DNA of 64,000 nucleotides from NCBI RefSeq assembly GCF_015319355.1, contig NZ_JADILU010000003.1, positions 248,001-312,000 of the forward strand. The letters run 5' to 3'. The notes under the pieces were generated by a model. The model saw nothing but the letters and a program-made list of their open reading frames with translations. It was not told where the DNA came from and did no database searches. Shown here piece by piece: positions 17,269-26,418 of this stretch (position 1 is the first letter of the stretch; the number at the start of each line of letters is the position of its first letter). Both the position numbers and the translations under genes were made by a program. Source of the stretch: Psychroserpens luteus (GTDB lineage Bacteria; Bacteroidota; Bacteroidia; Flavobacteriales; Flavobacteriaceae).

Positions 17269-19629
17269 TTATTTTTTTTCTGCTGAAAAGTCTTCAGAGA
17301 TTTTCTTCTGTCTTAAAACATAAACCACTGGATAGATCACAAGGCTTAAAATTGTTAAGATAATATGATTAGTCTTCTTTGAGTGATTCAAGAACGTGTA
17401 TAATTTTTTAAATGTAATAGACGAGATTATTGAGTAGACTAGGAAAATCAATCCTGAAATAGCTGATAATTCTATTGATGCAGATGTTGCTGCTGGAAGC
17501 TTATTGTTTTTAAATACAAAATGTAACATAAATAAAATAACAGCTATACAGAAAAAAATCAATGCATATTTAGCGTAGGTTCTATAATCATTGTATTTAG
17601 AGTTGAAACCTTTGAGATCTGATATTTCTGATTGAACTTCAGATTTTTTAAGCGCACTAATTTTTAAATCCTGATTAATTTTTTTCTTCTGAAAGAAATA
17701 AAAGACAAAATATAACGGTAACCCAAGAATTACAAAAACAAGTGCATTACCAATATTACTTTTACCTAGATGTTTATATAGGTTTGATTGGTCAATAAAT
17801 GATTTAATAAAAGCAAATAGATATACAACACCAATAATCAAACCTATAATGTACAAGGTGTTTCCAAAAGTTGGAAAATTATTATTTCTTAAAATAGCTC
17901 CAGGAAGTATAAATAGTACAGAAATAACAAAAAGTACAAATGCTAGTTTTGAGTTTTCTTCATACTGATATTTTAGTCTTAAAGATTCCTCATATTCATG
18001 GTCGGTTAGATTGCCTCCAAACTTTAATTCTTGTTTGGTAATGCCTCTAGATTCTAGAATAGCAACAGATGAATTTTTATAAGCAATATTATAGTCGTAT
18101 TGTCTGTAGTGCTTAACAACATCAATTAATTGACTATTGTCATAACCGGTTAGAGTGTTGTATTCCTCAGAGTTTGAATCTAATACATTGGTGTCAAAAA
18201 CAAGTGTTTTACTCTTGATGCCAAAAAGTTTTTTTAGAGGGTCTAAAAGTCCGTCAGACTCAAATAAAGGTCTGTCCTTTGTAGCTCGTCTGGTTAAATA
18301 AATACTTAGTGGTAGCATAATAGCAGTAGATAACCAAGTAGCTATTATAGGATTCAATGAATCATCCATCGAGCTGTTTTTTGCAAAAATACCAATGAAG
18401 TGGTATGTTAAAAATAGGAGGATAGCAATTACTAAAGGCAAGCCAATGCCACCTTTTCTAATTAAAGCACCTAGAGGAGCACCAACAAAAAACAGAATAA
18501 TACACGCAAGCCCTAAAACATACTTGTCATGAAGAGAAATGATATGTTTGTTTCTCCATTTTGTTTGAGCTAAAAAGTTTTGTTTATTAGAGTTAATAAT
18601 TTGTTTTGTGCTAGAGATTGTGTTGTTTGCAAGGCCTAATATTTGAACTTTTGTTCTATCATTAAATAGGGTTAAAATATCTCCATCATAAATAGAATCT
18701 TTTTTAGGTGAGATATTGTCATTTAAAGTTGCGATTGCTGTTCTTTTGTAAAGTGTAGAAGAGAAGTTTTTTGAAGCTTCATTCTTTTTTTTGTATAAAC
18801 TGTCAATAGTAAAGTTTAAATCATTAACATTTAGCATGTTATACCTGTTATCGTAACTTTGGTCGTCCATGTCAACATCATTTAAGCCTTCTAAATCAAC
18901 GTTTATAATATATTCTTCAAAGTAGCTTTTTGCGTGTGGTTTTTTTTTGGTTTGCTTAGGATCTCTATTTGTAATGTCTTCATAGTAATTACCATTGTAT
19001 AGGATTAATTGTAGCATATTAGAACCTTCGCTCCCTTTGAGTAATCCACTTTCAGAAATAATAACCGTTTTATTTTTAGCATTATTACTTGCTTTTTTAT
19101 GAATGACTACATTTTTAAGTATTTCGCCATTTTCACCGCTTTTATCCTCAACTTTAATATTGAAATTTCCAATCTCATTAAATTGCCCTTTGGTAATCGC
19201 TAAAGCTGGTTTAACCTGTGCAATATTTTTCCGAAGATTATAAACATTATGATTTGCCCAAGGGATCACATTGTTAGAGAAAATAAAAGTAACCATACCA
19301 AGTAATACAATAAAAATGCTCAAACTTTTCATTGCGCGTTGCAATGAAATCCCAGTAGATTTCATTGCTGCAAACTCATAGTTCTCAGCAAATTGCCCAA
19401 AAACCATAATTGAAACCAATAAAATTGTAAGTGGAAGTATTAAAGGTATCAACGTAGGAGTGATATACATCAATAATTTTACAATTATAAATGTATCTAA
19501 ATCTTTACCCGCTAAATCTCCTATGTACAGCCAGATAGCCTGTAAAACAAAAATGAACATGAGTATAATAAACACGGTCAAAAATGTTTTTAAGTAGGTC
19601 GTAAGTATATACCTATCTAGTATTTTCAT
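17269..19629 (-). CDS. LptF/LptG (YjgP/YjgQ) family permease with long membrane C-terminus
   Basis: Inner-membrane component of the lipopolysaccharide transport machine (LptB2FG), which extracts LPS for export. The N-terminal KILDRYILTTYLKTF, LPLTILLVSIMVFGQFAENYEFAAMKSTGIS and NVIPWANH segments are diagnostic, followed by the periplasmic beta region and helices near 370-470 (LGLACIILFFVGAPLGALIRKGGIGLPLV). Beyond residue about 475 there are some 310 more residues with about five further hydrophobic helices and KKK loops, unlike a standard LptF or LptG. It is 17 bp from lolA and 31 bp from ribB. Confidence 0.88.
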   Translation of the reverse strand: MKILDRYILTTYLKTFLTVFIILMFIFVLQAIWLYIGDLAGKDLDTFIIVKLLMYITPTLIPLILPLTILLVSIMVFGQFAENYEFAAMKSTGISLQRAMKSLSIFIVLLGMVTFIFSNNVIPWANHNVYNLRKNIAQVKPALAITKGQFNEIGNFNIKVEDKSGENGEILKNVVIHKKASNNAKNKTVIISESGLLKGSEGSNMLQLILYNGNYYEDITNRDPKQTKKKPHAKSYFEEYIINVDLEGLNDVDMDDQSYDNRYNMLNVNDLNFTIDSLYKKKNEASKNFSSTLYKRTAIATLNDNISPKKDSIYDGDILTLFNDRTKVQILGLANNTISSTKQIINSNKQNFLAQTKWRNKHIISLHDKYVLGLACIILFFVGAPLGALIRKGGIGLPLVIAILLFLTYHFIGIFAKNSSMDDSLNPIIATWLSTAIMLPLSIYLTRRATKDRPLFESDGLLDPLKKLFGIKSKTLVFDTNVLDSNSEEYNTLTGYDNSQLIDVVKHYRQYDYNIAYKNSSVAILESRGITKQELKFGGNLTDHEYEESLRLKYQYEENSKLAFVLFVISVLFILPGAILRNNNFPTFGNTLYIIGLIIGVVYLFAFIKSFIDQSNLYKHLGKSNIGNALVFVILGLPLYFVFYFFQKKKINQDLKISALKKSEVQSEISDLKGFNSKYNDYRTYAKYALIFFCIAVILFMLHFVFKNNKLPAATSASIELSAISGLIFLVYSIISSITFKKLYTFLNHSKKTNHIILTILSLVIYPVVYVLRQKKISEDFSAEKK

Positions 19630-19646
19630 GTAAAAGTTGGCTTAGC

Positions 19647-20288
19647 CTAATCTAACTTATTGATGTAATAATCTTTGTACTTATTCTCGTCAAAAGTAAA
19701 TAAGGTTTTTGAAATTGGCTCATTAGTTTTAAAAGAATTAACAGTCAATGTTGTTTTTGTTCCATTTTGACCAACTTCAATCAATCTATAAATGTGTTTT
19801 GTTTTGGCATCAATACCAAGGTAAATTTCTTTTATCTCAGAGTTAGTATCAATAGGATACAATTTTACAAACTGAATCTTTCTACCCTTGACATCTTGTA
19901 CAATATCCATTACATATGTATAACCTTCTTTATAGAAAGACATCATTTTACTAGGAGTAATGCTATTTTCGTCTTCAGAGTTGTCTGATGAAATCGTTAC
20001 TTCTTCATCTTCCGGACTAATAGAATACAGCTTTTTGCCATCAAATATTCGAGTAACACCTAAAATGTTAAGCAGGTATTTATCACCTTGCATGACAACA
20101 TCACCACGAGTTTCTTGCTTAATATCCTCACTCACGTTCTCTAAAACGTATTTAAAATCTACTGAGATGTTCTCATAAGCTTGCGCTTTATTATAAACTT
20201 CATTTAGTAATGCTTCTGCTTTTTTAGAATCTTGAGAAAATCCTATGCTACTAATTAAAAATGCTAATACTATAATTATTTGTTTCAT
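19647..20288 (-). CDS. lolA: Outer-membrane lipoprotein carrier protein LolA family
   Basis: Periplasmic chaperone that ferries lipoproteins from the inner to the outer membrane. The 213-residue protein has a signal peptide (ending IGFSQ), then the LolA-like pattern: SVDFKYVLEN, RGDVVMQGDKYLLNILGVTRIFDGKKLYSIS and a C-terminal TVNSFKTNEPISKTLFTFDENKY. It lies between ftsK and the LptF/G gene, a known flavobacterial order that groups envelope biogenesis with cell division. Confidence 0.88.
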   Translation of the reverse strand: MKQIIIVLAFLISSIGFSQDSKKAEALLNEVYNKAQAYENISVDFKYVLENVSEDIKQETRGDVVMQGDKYLLNILGVTRIFDGKKLYSISPEDEEVTISSDNSEDENSITPSKMMSFYKEGYTYVMDIVQDVKGRKIQFVKLYPIDTNSEIKEIYLGIDAKTKHIYRLIEVGQNGTKTTLTVNSFKTNEPISKTLFTFDENKYKDYYINKLD

Positions 20289-20418
20289 GTGTTTGTTTTT
20301 ATTGTTTCCTTATGGTCACATGCTGTTCGCTATCAATCTTTTTTTTCGAAGACAAATTTTTGAACATGCTCGTTTAATCGTTTTAATTTTTATTTCCTGC
20401 GGAAATGTACCGTTATAA

Positions 20419-22824
20419 TTAAATTTCGTTTGATAATAATGCATCTAGAGCTACAAAATCTGGAACTAAAACCTGTCGTGCTTTACTTCCCTCAAAGCCA
20501 CCAACAATTCCTGCAGCTTCCAGTTGATCAATTAAACGACCAGCTCTATTGTAACCTAATTTTAGTTTACGTTGTAATAAAGAAGCAGAACCTTGTTGTG
20601 CAGTGACAATAATTTCGGCAGCTTCTCTAAATAACTTATCTCTATCTGCAATGTTATTATCAAGACCTGTGCCACTTTCTTCACCAACGTACTCTGGTAA
20701 TAAATAAGCTTCAGGATATGCTTTTTGTCCTCCAATAAATTCTGTGATTCTTTCCACTTCTGGAGTATCTACAAAAGCACATTGTATACGAGTTATCTCA
20801 TTTCCGGAGGTATACAACATATCACCACGACCAATGAGTTGATCTGCTCCACCACCATCTAAAATGGTACGTGAATCAATTTTTGAAGTTACTCTAAATG
20901 CGATACGCGCAGGGAAATTGGCTTTAATAATACCAGTAATCACATTTACAGATGGACGCTGAGTTGCGACAATCAAGTGAATCCCAATAGCACGAGCTAA
21001 CTGTGCTAAACGCGCAATAGGAGTTTCTACCTCTTTACCAGCGGTCATAATTAAATCGGCGAACTCATCTACTACCAAAACAATATATGGTAGGAAGTGA
21101 TGACCGTCATTTGGATTTAATTTACGAGCCTTAAATTTTGTATTATATTCTTTGATATTACGACATAATGCATTTTTAAGCATCTCGTAACGGTTATCCA
21201 TTTCAATACATAGTGAATTTAATGTATTAATAACCTTGGTGTTATCTGTGATTATAGCTTCTTCACTATCTGGAAGTTTTGCTAAATAATGACGCTCAAT
21301 TTTATTGAATAATGTTAATTCTACTTTTTTAGGATCTACGAGTACAAACTTAACTTCTGCAGGATGTTTTTTATAAAGTAACGAGGTTAATACTGCATTT
21401 AATCCAACCGATTTACCTTGTCCTGTTGCTCCAGCCATCAACATGTGAGGCATTCTAGCCAAATCGACGACAAAGGTTTCGTTACTAATGGTTTTACCAA
21501 AAGCAATTGGGAGTTCCATTTCAGATTTTTGAAATTTCTGCGATGCAATAACAGATCTCATAGAAACAATCGTCGCGTTTTTATTTGGTACTTCAATCCC
21601 AATGGTTCCTTTTCCTGGGATAGGAGCAATAATACGAATCCCTAAAGCAGATAATGATAAAGCGATATCATCTTCAAGGTTTTTAATTTTTGAAATACGT
21701 ACACCTGCTTCTGGCACGATTTCATATAAAGTTACGGTTGGTCCAATTGTAGCTTTGATACTTGCAATCCCAATTTTGTAGTTGTTTAGGGTTTCTACGA
21801 TTCGGTTTTTATTGTCTTCAAGTTCTTCTTGATTAATGGTAATTCCTTCAGTATCATATTTTTTTAATAAATCTAAAGGAGGGAATTGAAACTTGCTCAA
21901 ATCTAGTGTAGGATCAAACTGTCCATAATCTTCAACAAGTTTATTGGATAGGTTATCAGTTTCTGAAATTTCTTCTTCTACAGTTTCTATTTCTATGCTT
22001 AATTCAGCATCATTTGTCTCAGGTTCTTTTTTTGCCTCAACACTTAGTTCTGGTTGTAGGGTTTGCTTTAATTCTGGTTCAGGCTTTTTGACAACCTTTT
22101 TAGGTTTTGGCTCTTCAACTTTTAGATCGAAAGCAGATTTTATATCTTCAGCTTCTGCAGATAAATCATTGTCAACTGTAAATGTGGAATCATCTGTTAC
22201 AGAGTTAACTTCGTTTTTGATATCACTTTTAGCGCGTTTAAATAATTTCACAAAGGTGTCTCCATTAATGCCAAATCTAATTGCTAAATAAGTGATTAAT
22301 ACAAAAAGGAGTAGGAGTATAGTACCTATTTTGCCAATATAATCTTGAAAAAATGAATTCATCTCAAAACCAATGGTGCCACCAAGCTTATCATTATAAT
22401 GTGAGAAGAAACCAAAAAAGATAGAGAGCCAAATAGTGATTAAGGTTCCCCAAATCCAATGACGACGTAATCTTGCTTTATTGATATCTAGTGTAATATA
22501 TATTCCAGACAAGAAAAACAAGCCAGAAAATATAAATGACGCAATCCCAAAACCTTTATTAATAAAAAAATCACTTGTCCAAGCGCCTAATTTATTCAAC
22601 CAGTTTTGTGCTTTTACATCTCTCGATGCCATTTCAGAGAGCGTACTTTGGTCTGCTTGACCTGTAAAGAAAAAAGATAAAAAGGCAACAAACATCAAAA
22701 TGCCAAGTATAATCAATAGGCTACCAAAAATCAGTTTTTGCTGACTCGATAGTTTAAAACTCGGTTTTTTAAATTTCGAAGTGGTTTTAGCCTTGCTTTT
22801 AGTCTTGGTTTTTTTCTTTGCCAT
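20419..22824 (-). CDS. ftsK: DNA translocase FtsK/SpoIIIE
   Basis: Septal DNA pump that clears chromosomes from the division plane and activates XerCD at dif. I use the ATG at 22824 (801 residues, MAKKKTKTKSKAK); the frame runs up to 22890 but those residues are not family-like. A basic N-terminus is followed by four membrane helices (about 30-180), a Pro/Glu-rich linker, the motor with Walker A GATGQGKSVGLNAVL and Walker B VLVVDEFADLI, and the C-terminal winged-helix gamma domain (LLQRKLKLGYNRAGRLIDQLE) that reads polarity sequences. It starts the ftsK-lolA-lpt-ribB run. Confidence 0.95.
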   Translation of the reverse strand: MAKKKTKTKSKAKTTSKFKKPSFKLSSQQKLIFGSLLIILGILMFVAFLSFFFTGQADQSTLSEMASRDVKAQNWLNKLGAWTSDFFINKGFGIASFIFSGLFFLSGIYITLDINKARLRRHWIWGTLITIWLSIFFGFFSHYNDKLGGTIGFEMNSFFQDYIGKIGTILLLLFVLITYLAIRFGINGDTFVKLFKRAKSDIKNEVNSVTDDSTFTVDNDLSAEAEDIKSAFDLKVEEPKPKKVVKKPEPELKQTLQPELSVEAKKEPETNDAELSIEIETVEEEISETDNLSNKLVEDYGQFDPTLDLSKFQFPPLDLLKKYDTEGITINQEELEDNKNRIVETLNNYKIGIASIKATIGPTVTLYEIVPEAGVRISKIKNLEDDIALSLSALGIRIIAPIPGKGTIGIEVPNKNATIVSMRSVIASQKFQKSEMELPIAFGKTISNETFVVDLARMPHMLMAGATGQGKSVGLNAVLTSLLYKKHPAEVKFVLVDPKKVELTLFNKIERHYLAKLPDSEEAIITDNTKVINTLNSLCIEMDNRYEMLKNALCRNIKEYNTKFKARKLNPNDGHHFLPYIVLVVDEFADLIMTAGKEVETPIARLAQLARAIGIHLIVATQRPSVNVITGIIKANFPARIAFRVTSKIDSRTILDGGGADQLIGRGDMLYTSGNEITRIQCAFVDTPEVERITEFIGGQKAYPEAYLLPEYVGEESGTGLDNNIADRDKLFREAAEIIVTAQQGSASLLQRKLKLGYNRAGRLIDQLEAAGIVGGFEGSKARQVLVPDFVALDALLSNEI

Positions 22825-22985
22825 GTTTGCTTTCCGGGACAACGGAAATAGTTTAAGTTTCAAATTTGAGCTACTTGTGCATCTCAACAAAAATACAAAT
22901 AACTAACGTTAATCCTAGAGAGATGTTTTAAATTTGACGCAACCTTTTACTAAATTTTGCATCTACTTTATAAAGACATCCTATT

Positions 22986-23444
22986 ATGAGAAAAATTATA
23001 GTTTTTAGTATCGCTTTTTTATTAGTTTTTGTGACTAATTCATGCTCTAATGATGATGAATGTTCACCAGCAACAATTAGTATCACGAGTCTTGAAGTTG
23101 AGTATGATTGTGTAAATACGCCTTATCAAATGGATATTGATTTATCTGATGATTTTACAATTATAAGGTCTCAAGCTGTATTTGATAATTTGGTAACAGG
23201 AGATTGTATGCCCCAAATAGATTTTGATGCTTACGATTTAATTATTGGAAAAAAAGGCTTGACTAATGGGTTTCAGCTTATTGATTACGACGGACTTGTA
23301 AAAAACTGCGATAATGGTCAATTATACTTAACAGTTACATTTGTTCTCAATGCAACTGCAGAAGCTCCAAATGCGACGTATCATGCTTTAGTTCCTAAGT
23401 TGGAAGCAAATGAGGGAGTTAATGTTACTGTTATGGTAATTTAG
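22986..23444 (+). CDS. Hypothetical surface lipoprotein
   Basis: A 152-residue lipoprotein: signal peptide with lipobox TNSC followed by SNDDE, an acidic motif that in Flavobacteriaceae marks export to the cell surface. The mature part has four further cysteines and a VSV-like PrcB_C-style segment (DLIIGKKGLTNGFQLIDYDG); the PrcB resemblance is weak. A TTTG at 22933 and an AT-rich box ending TTTTG at 22959 may be its promoter. It is divergent from ftsK and converges with the diacylglycerol kinase gene (2 bp between stops). Confidence 0.7.
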   Translation: MRKIIVFSIAFLLVFVTNSCSNDDECSPATISITSLEVEYDCVNTPYQMDIDLSDDFTIIRSQAVFDNLVTGDCMPQIDFDAYDLIIGKKGLTNGFQLIDYDGLVKNCDNGQLYLTVTFVLNATAEAPNATYHALVPKLEANEGVNVTVMVI

Positions 23445-23446
23445 CC

Positions 23447-23815
23447 TTAAAAAATTTTAGGTACATAAATAACCAGAGCAGCAGTAGCAGCACATATTGC
23501 TGCAATAAAAACAGCTCCAGCAGCAATATCTTTTATTTTGCCAATAGCCTCATGTCTTTCTGGATGGATAAAATCTGAAATACTTTCTATAGCAGTATTC
23601 ATGCCTTCAAGTCCCATAACTAAGCCAATAAATGCAATTTGGAACAACCACTCGGTTCTAGAAATATCAAAGTAGAATCCAGCAATAGTTATAGCCATAG
23701 CGCAAAACACTTGGATTTTAATACTGGATTCTGTTCTAATTAAGTATATAGCACCTTTAAAAGCATAACCTACACTTTTAAGTCTATTGACTAGAAATGA
23801 TTCTTTTTTTTGCAT
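23447..23815 (-). CDS. Diacylglycerol/undecaprenol kinase family protein (copy 1)
   Basis: Small integral membrane kinase of the DgkA family, 122 residues with three helices. The catalytic motif GLEGMNTAIESISDF lies in helix 2, followed by GKIKDIAAGAVFIAA. In Gram-positive and Bacteroidota lineages members phosphorylate undecaprenol or diacylglycerol to recycle lipid carriers. A second paralogue is at 59389. The 42-bp gap to tpx contains one CTTCGGAA copy (23830), and both genes are on the minus strand, so co-transcription from tpx is possible. Confidence 0.9.
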   Translation of the reverse strand: MQKKESFLVNRLKSVGYAFKGAIYLIRTESSIKIQVFCAMAITIAGFYFDISRTEWLFQIAFIGLVMGLEGMNTAIESISDFIHPERHEAIGKIKDIAAGAVFIAAICAATAALVIYVPKIF

Positions 23816-23829
23816 GTATTCTGAATTTT

Positions 23830-23837
23830 CTTCGGAA
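23830..23837 (+). repeat. CTTCGGAA octamer, intergenic copy
   Basis: TTTTCTTCGGAATCACT context in the spacer between tpx and the DgkA-family gene. This is one of at least 27 copies in the window. Confidence 0.8.
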
Positions 23838-23857
23838 TCACTGAGTTTATTACTACT

Positions 23858-24358
23858 CTATTTTAAAGCGTTAAGTGCAGCTTCATAGTTAGGCTCATCT
23901 GCAATTTCAGGAACTTGTTCTGTATAGATAACTTTACCTTCACTATCTACAACAATCACACATCTAGATAGCAATGATTGAAATGCTCCGTCTGTAAAAT
24001 CTAGTCCGTAAGATTTTCCGAAGTTACCATCTCTAAAATCTGATAAACTCTCCACGTTATCCAATCCTTCTGCACCACAAAAACGAGCCATAGCAAAAGG
24101 TAAATCTTTAGAAATACAAAGTACTTTGGTGTTCTCTAATGTACTAGCAGCTTTGTTGAATTCTCTAATAGATGTTGCACAAGTTCCTGTGTCAACACTT
24201 GGGAATACATTTAACACCAAATTCTGTCCAGCATAATCACTTAATGATTTAGAAGCTAAATCTGTTGCGGTTAATTTGAAATCTGGAGTTTTTGATCCTT
24301 TTTCAGGTAATGTTCCTGATGTATGTACTGGGTTTCCACCTAATGTTACTGTAGCCAT
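23858..24358 (-). CDS. tpx: Thiol peroxidase (Tpx-type peroxiredoxin)
   Basis: Atypical two-cysteine peroxiredoxin that reduces H2O2 and organic peroxides using thioredoxin. The peroxidatic C60 is in PSVDTGTCATS and the resolving C94 in ARFCGAEG, at the spacing expected for Tpx. LGGNPVHTSGTLP at the N-terminus and QVPEIADEPNY at the C-terminus are characteristic. It has 166 residues, the normal length. It sits upstream of the diacylglycerol kinase gene in the same direction. Confidence 0.96.
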   Translation of the reverse strand: MATVTLGGNPVHTSGTLPEKGSKTPDFKLTATDLASKSLSDYAGQNLVLNVFPSVDTGTCATSIREFNKAASTLENTKVLCISKDLPFAMARFCGAEGLDNVESLSDFRDGNFGKSYGLDFTDGAFQSLLSRCVIVVDSEGKVIYTEQVPEIADEPNYEAALNALK

Positions 24359-24618
24359 TTTATTGAGTTTTTATGAATGTTAAAATTAAGGATTATTTGA
24401 ATGTTAAAAGCAAGGTCTGTATAATATTTTGCAATAGTTTAACAGATATGCATTTCTACGCTTTAACTATGTGTCAAGCTAATTTTTAAAATTAGCTTCT
24501 AGTTCATTTTTAGACTTTTATTAAGTGATTTTAGAGAATTTACCCAATACTAGGTATTCTATGATAAAATAATTTTTTAGTATTTTGTATGTGCTATTAA
24601 TTAACAAACCAACCAATT
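24359..24618. other. Divergent intergenic region (260 bp)
   Basis: AT-rich spacer between the divergent tpx and lipoprotein genes. A TAGTATTTTG stretch at about 24578 resembles a -7 box for the plus-strand gene but the spacing is off. No RNA gene or repeat seen. Confidence 0.4.
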
Positions 24619-26373
24619 ATGAAAAATTTTATTCGCTTTTATTTCCTATTTAGTTTAATAACTGTTTTGTTTTCTTGTTCAGATGATAATGATAATCAAG
24701 ATATCATTCAAGACAATGGATTAACAATAATGAGACATGTTGAATCTGCCACTTCAAATTCAATTGCTCCTAAAACCACTTATGTTGAAAACGCTACTAA
24801 CAATCAATTAACCAGTTATTTTAAGCACGACAGCTCAGGGAATATTGAAAAATTAACTCATATAGTAAGTGATGATGGGTCTGGAATATCTACAATTATA
24901 GAATTTGACGGAGCAGGAGCGATTCATTCTTTGTATCAACAAAATGGGCTAACAGGTCAAATTTTTAACAAGGTTTTTATAGAAACTGAAGAAGGTGTTA
25001 CATATTATGGAGGAGAAGATGGTGTAAATCAACTAACAGAGAGCAGCCAAATGAACAACGTTGGGAATTTTCTAAACAGTCAAGATGATTTGTTGTTTTC
25101 TCAAGCTATTAATCAGAATATCGAAACTCTAGAGCATTTTGCTTATGTTTTTAATAATGATAATAACAATAGGTCAAGTTTAAATTTGTTGGTTTTTGTA
25201 ATAGTTATGGCTGGTATAGCTATATTTTATACAGCTGAATCCATAGAGCAAGGTGGGCAATTTATACCTAAAGATACTGATGGTATGGTGCAGTGTGATA
25301 TGTTTGGTGATTGTTCCGATGATGATGGTAATAGATCATCATCTAATGCTGGCGAAATTTCTTGTACAATTCCTTATACAGATTATGTGTGTTCTGAAGT
25401 TGTTGAACTTGACGAGAATCTATGCGATAATTCTCAATTAGAAGTTATTATTGGAGTTGATCCAGGAAATCTTTTGGTAGCTATTGTTAATGGAGATTCT
25501 ACCAATTATGATTTTTATTGGTCTACTGGTGAAATGAGTACAGAATTAATAGGTCATTCAATTACAGCACCAGAAGATGGAGAGTACTACGTAATGGTGA
25601 TTGATGATTATGGATGTGTCGCTTTTGGGTCAGCTACTGTTGGTTCTGATGAGCCAGTTGATGCTCAACTATTAATTGGTCCATGGATATTAATTGCAGC
25701 AACTGAAAATGGTGCTAATATTTTTAGTACAGATGATTGTGATGAAGTAATGACTTTTAATCAAACTCAATTGACTGCTACTCAATTTTATGGTGAAACT
25801 GAAGGCGATTGTTCAATGGCAGATACTGTTGTTAGTAATTATTCAATTGAAGATGGTAATTTTTTACATGATACATTAGAAGGTGATACTGATATTTCTG
25901 AAATTTTAGAATTAACAGGTTCTAGTTTGGTGTTAGAAAGTATTGATGGTGCTTTTACTTATGTTGAAACCTATTCAAAACGAAGTATTTTTGGTGATTG
26001 GACTTTTGCCGAAAACTCTAATTGTGTTGTTTCTAATGGTGACACTTTTACAGATAATGGATCTGGTGAACTTTTAACATTAAATGATGATTATACAGTT
26101 GTCTTGCCTGATGATTCCAATGGGAATTATTTGACAAATGGCTTTACTTTTGAAAATGATATTTTGACTATAAATTTAAGTTATCAAGATTTTTTCACAC
26201 CAGAATGCGGTGGAATAAATTATCAAACAGCGACTAATTCTATGAGTTTAATTTATGATGAAGCTACTGATACGTTTACTGGAACCTCTCAAAGTGTTAG
26301 AAATCAGGTGACAGGTTCAGAATGTGTAAGGTATGGAGAAACTTGCAATGGTACTGTAACGTTGGCGCGATAG
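24619..26373 (+). CDS. Large surface lipoprotein with internal hydrophobic segment and lipocalin-like domains
   Basis: A 584-residue lipoprotein: lipobox LFSC followed by SDDNDNQD, an acidic surface-export-like motif. Residues about 190-207 form a strongly hydrophobic stretch (LLVFVIVMAGIAIFYTA), unexpected inside an exported lipoprotein. The section near 275-345 (EVIIGVDPGNLL...FYWSTGEMSTELIG...GEYYVMVIDDYGC) resembles a SprB/Ig-like repeat. Two lipocalin-like units follow (LLIGPWILIAATENG and RSIFGDWTFAENSN). Function is unknown. Cysteine pairs are frequent in the C-terminal half. Confidence 0.75.
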   Translation: MKNFIRFYFLFSLITVLFSCSDDNDNQDIIQDNGLTIMRHVESATSNSIAPKTTYVENATNNQLTSYFKHDSSGNIEKLTHIVSDDGSGISTIIEFDGAGAIHSLYQQNGLTGQIFNKVFIETEEGVTYYGGEDGVNQLTESSQMNNVGNFLNSQDDLLFSQAINQNIETLEHFAYVFNNDNNNRSSLNLLVFVIVMAGIAIFYTAESIEQGGQFIPKDTDGMVQCDMFGDCSDDDGNRSSSNAGEISCTIPYTDYVCSEVVELDENLCDNSQLEVIIGVDPGNLLVAIVNGDSTNYDFYWSTGEMSTELIGHSITAPEDGEYYVMVIDDYGCVAFGSATVGSDEPVDAQLLIGPWILIAATENGANIFSTDDCDEVMTFNQTQLTATQFYGETEGDCSMADTVVSNYSIEDGNFLHDTLEGDTDISEILELTGSSLVLESIDGAFTYVETYSKRSIFGDWTFAENSNCVVSNGDTFTDNGSGELLTLNDDYTVVLPDDSNGNYLTNGFTFENDILTINLSYQDFFTPECGGINYQTATNSMSLIYDEATDTFTGTSQSVRNQVTGSECVRYGETCNGTVTLAR

Positions 26374-26385
26374 TAAAAATAAAAT

Positions 26386-26416
26386 AAAAAGCCTCTTCAA
26401 ATTGAAAGGGCTTTTT
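26386..26416. terminator. Bidirectional terminator
   Basis: AAAAAGCC...GGCTTTTT stem-loop between the convergent lipoprotein and pheT genes, with an inner CTTCAA/TTGAAAG pairing. It lies only 2 bp from the pheT stop. Confidence 0.75.
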
Positions 26417-26418
26417 AT

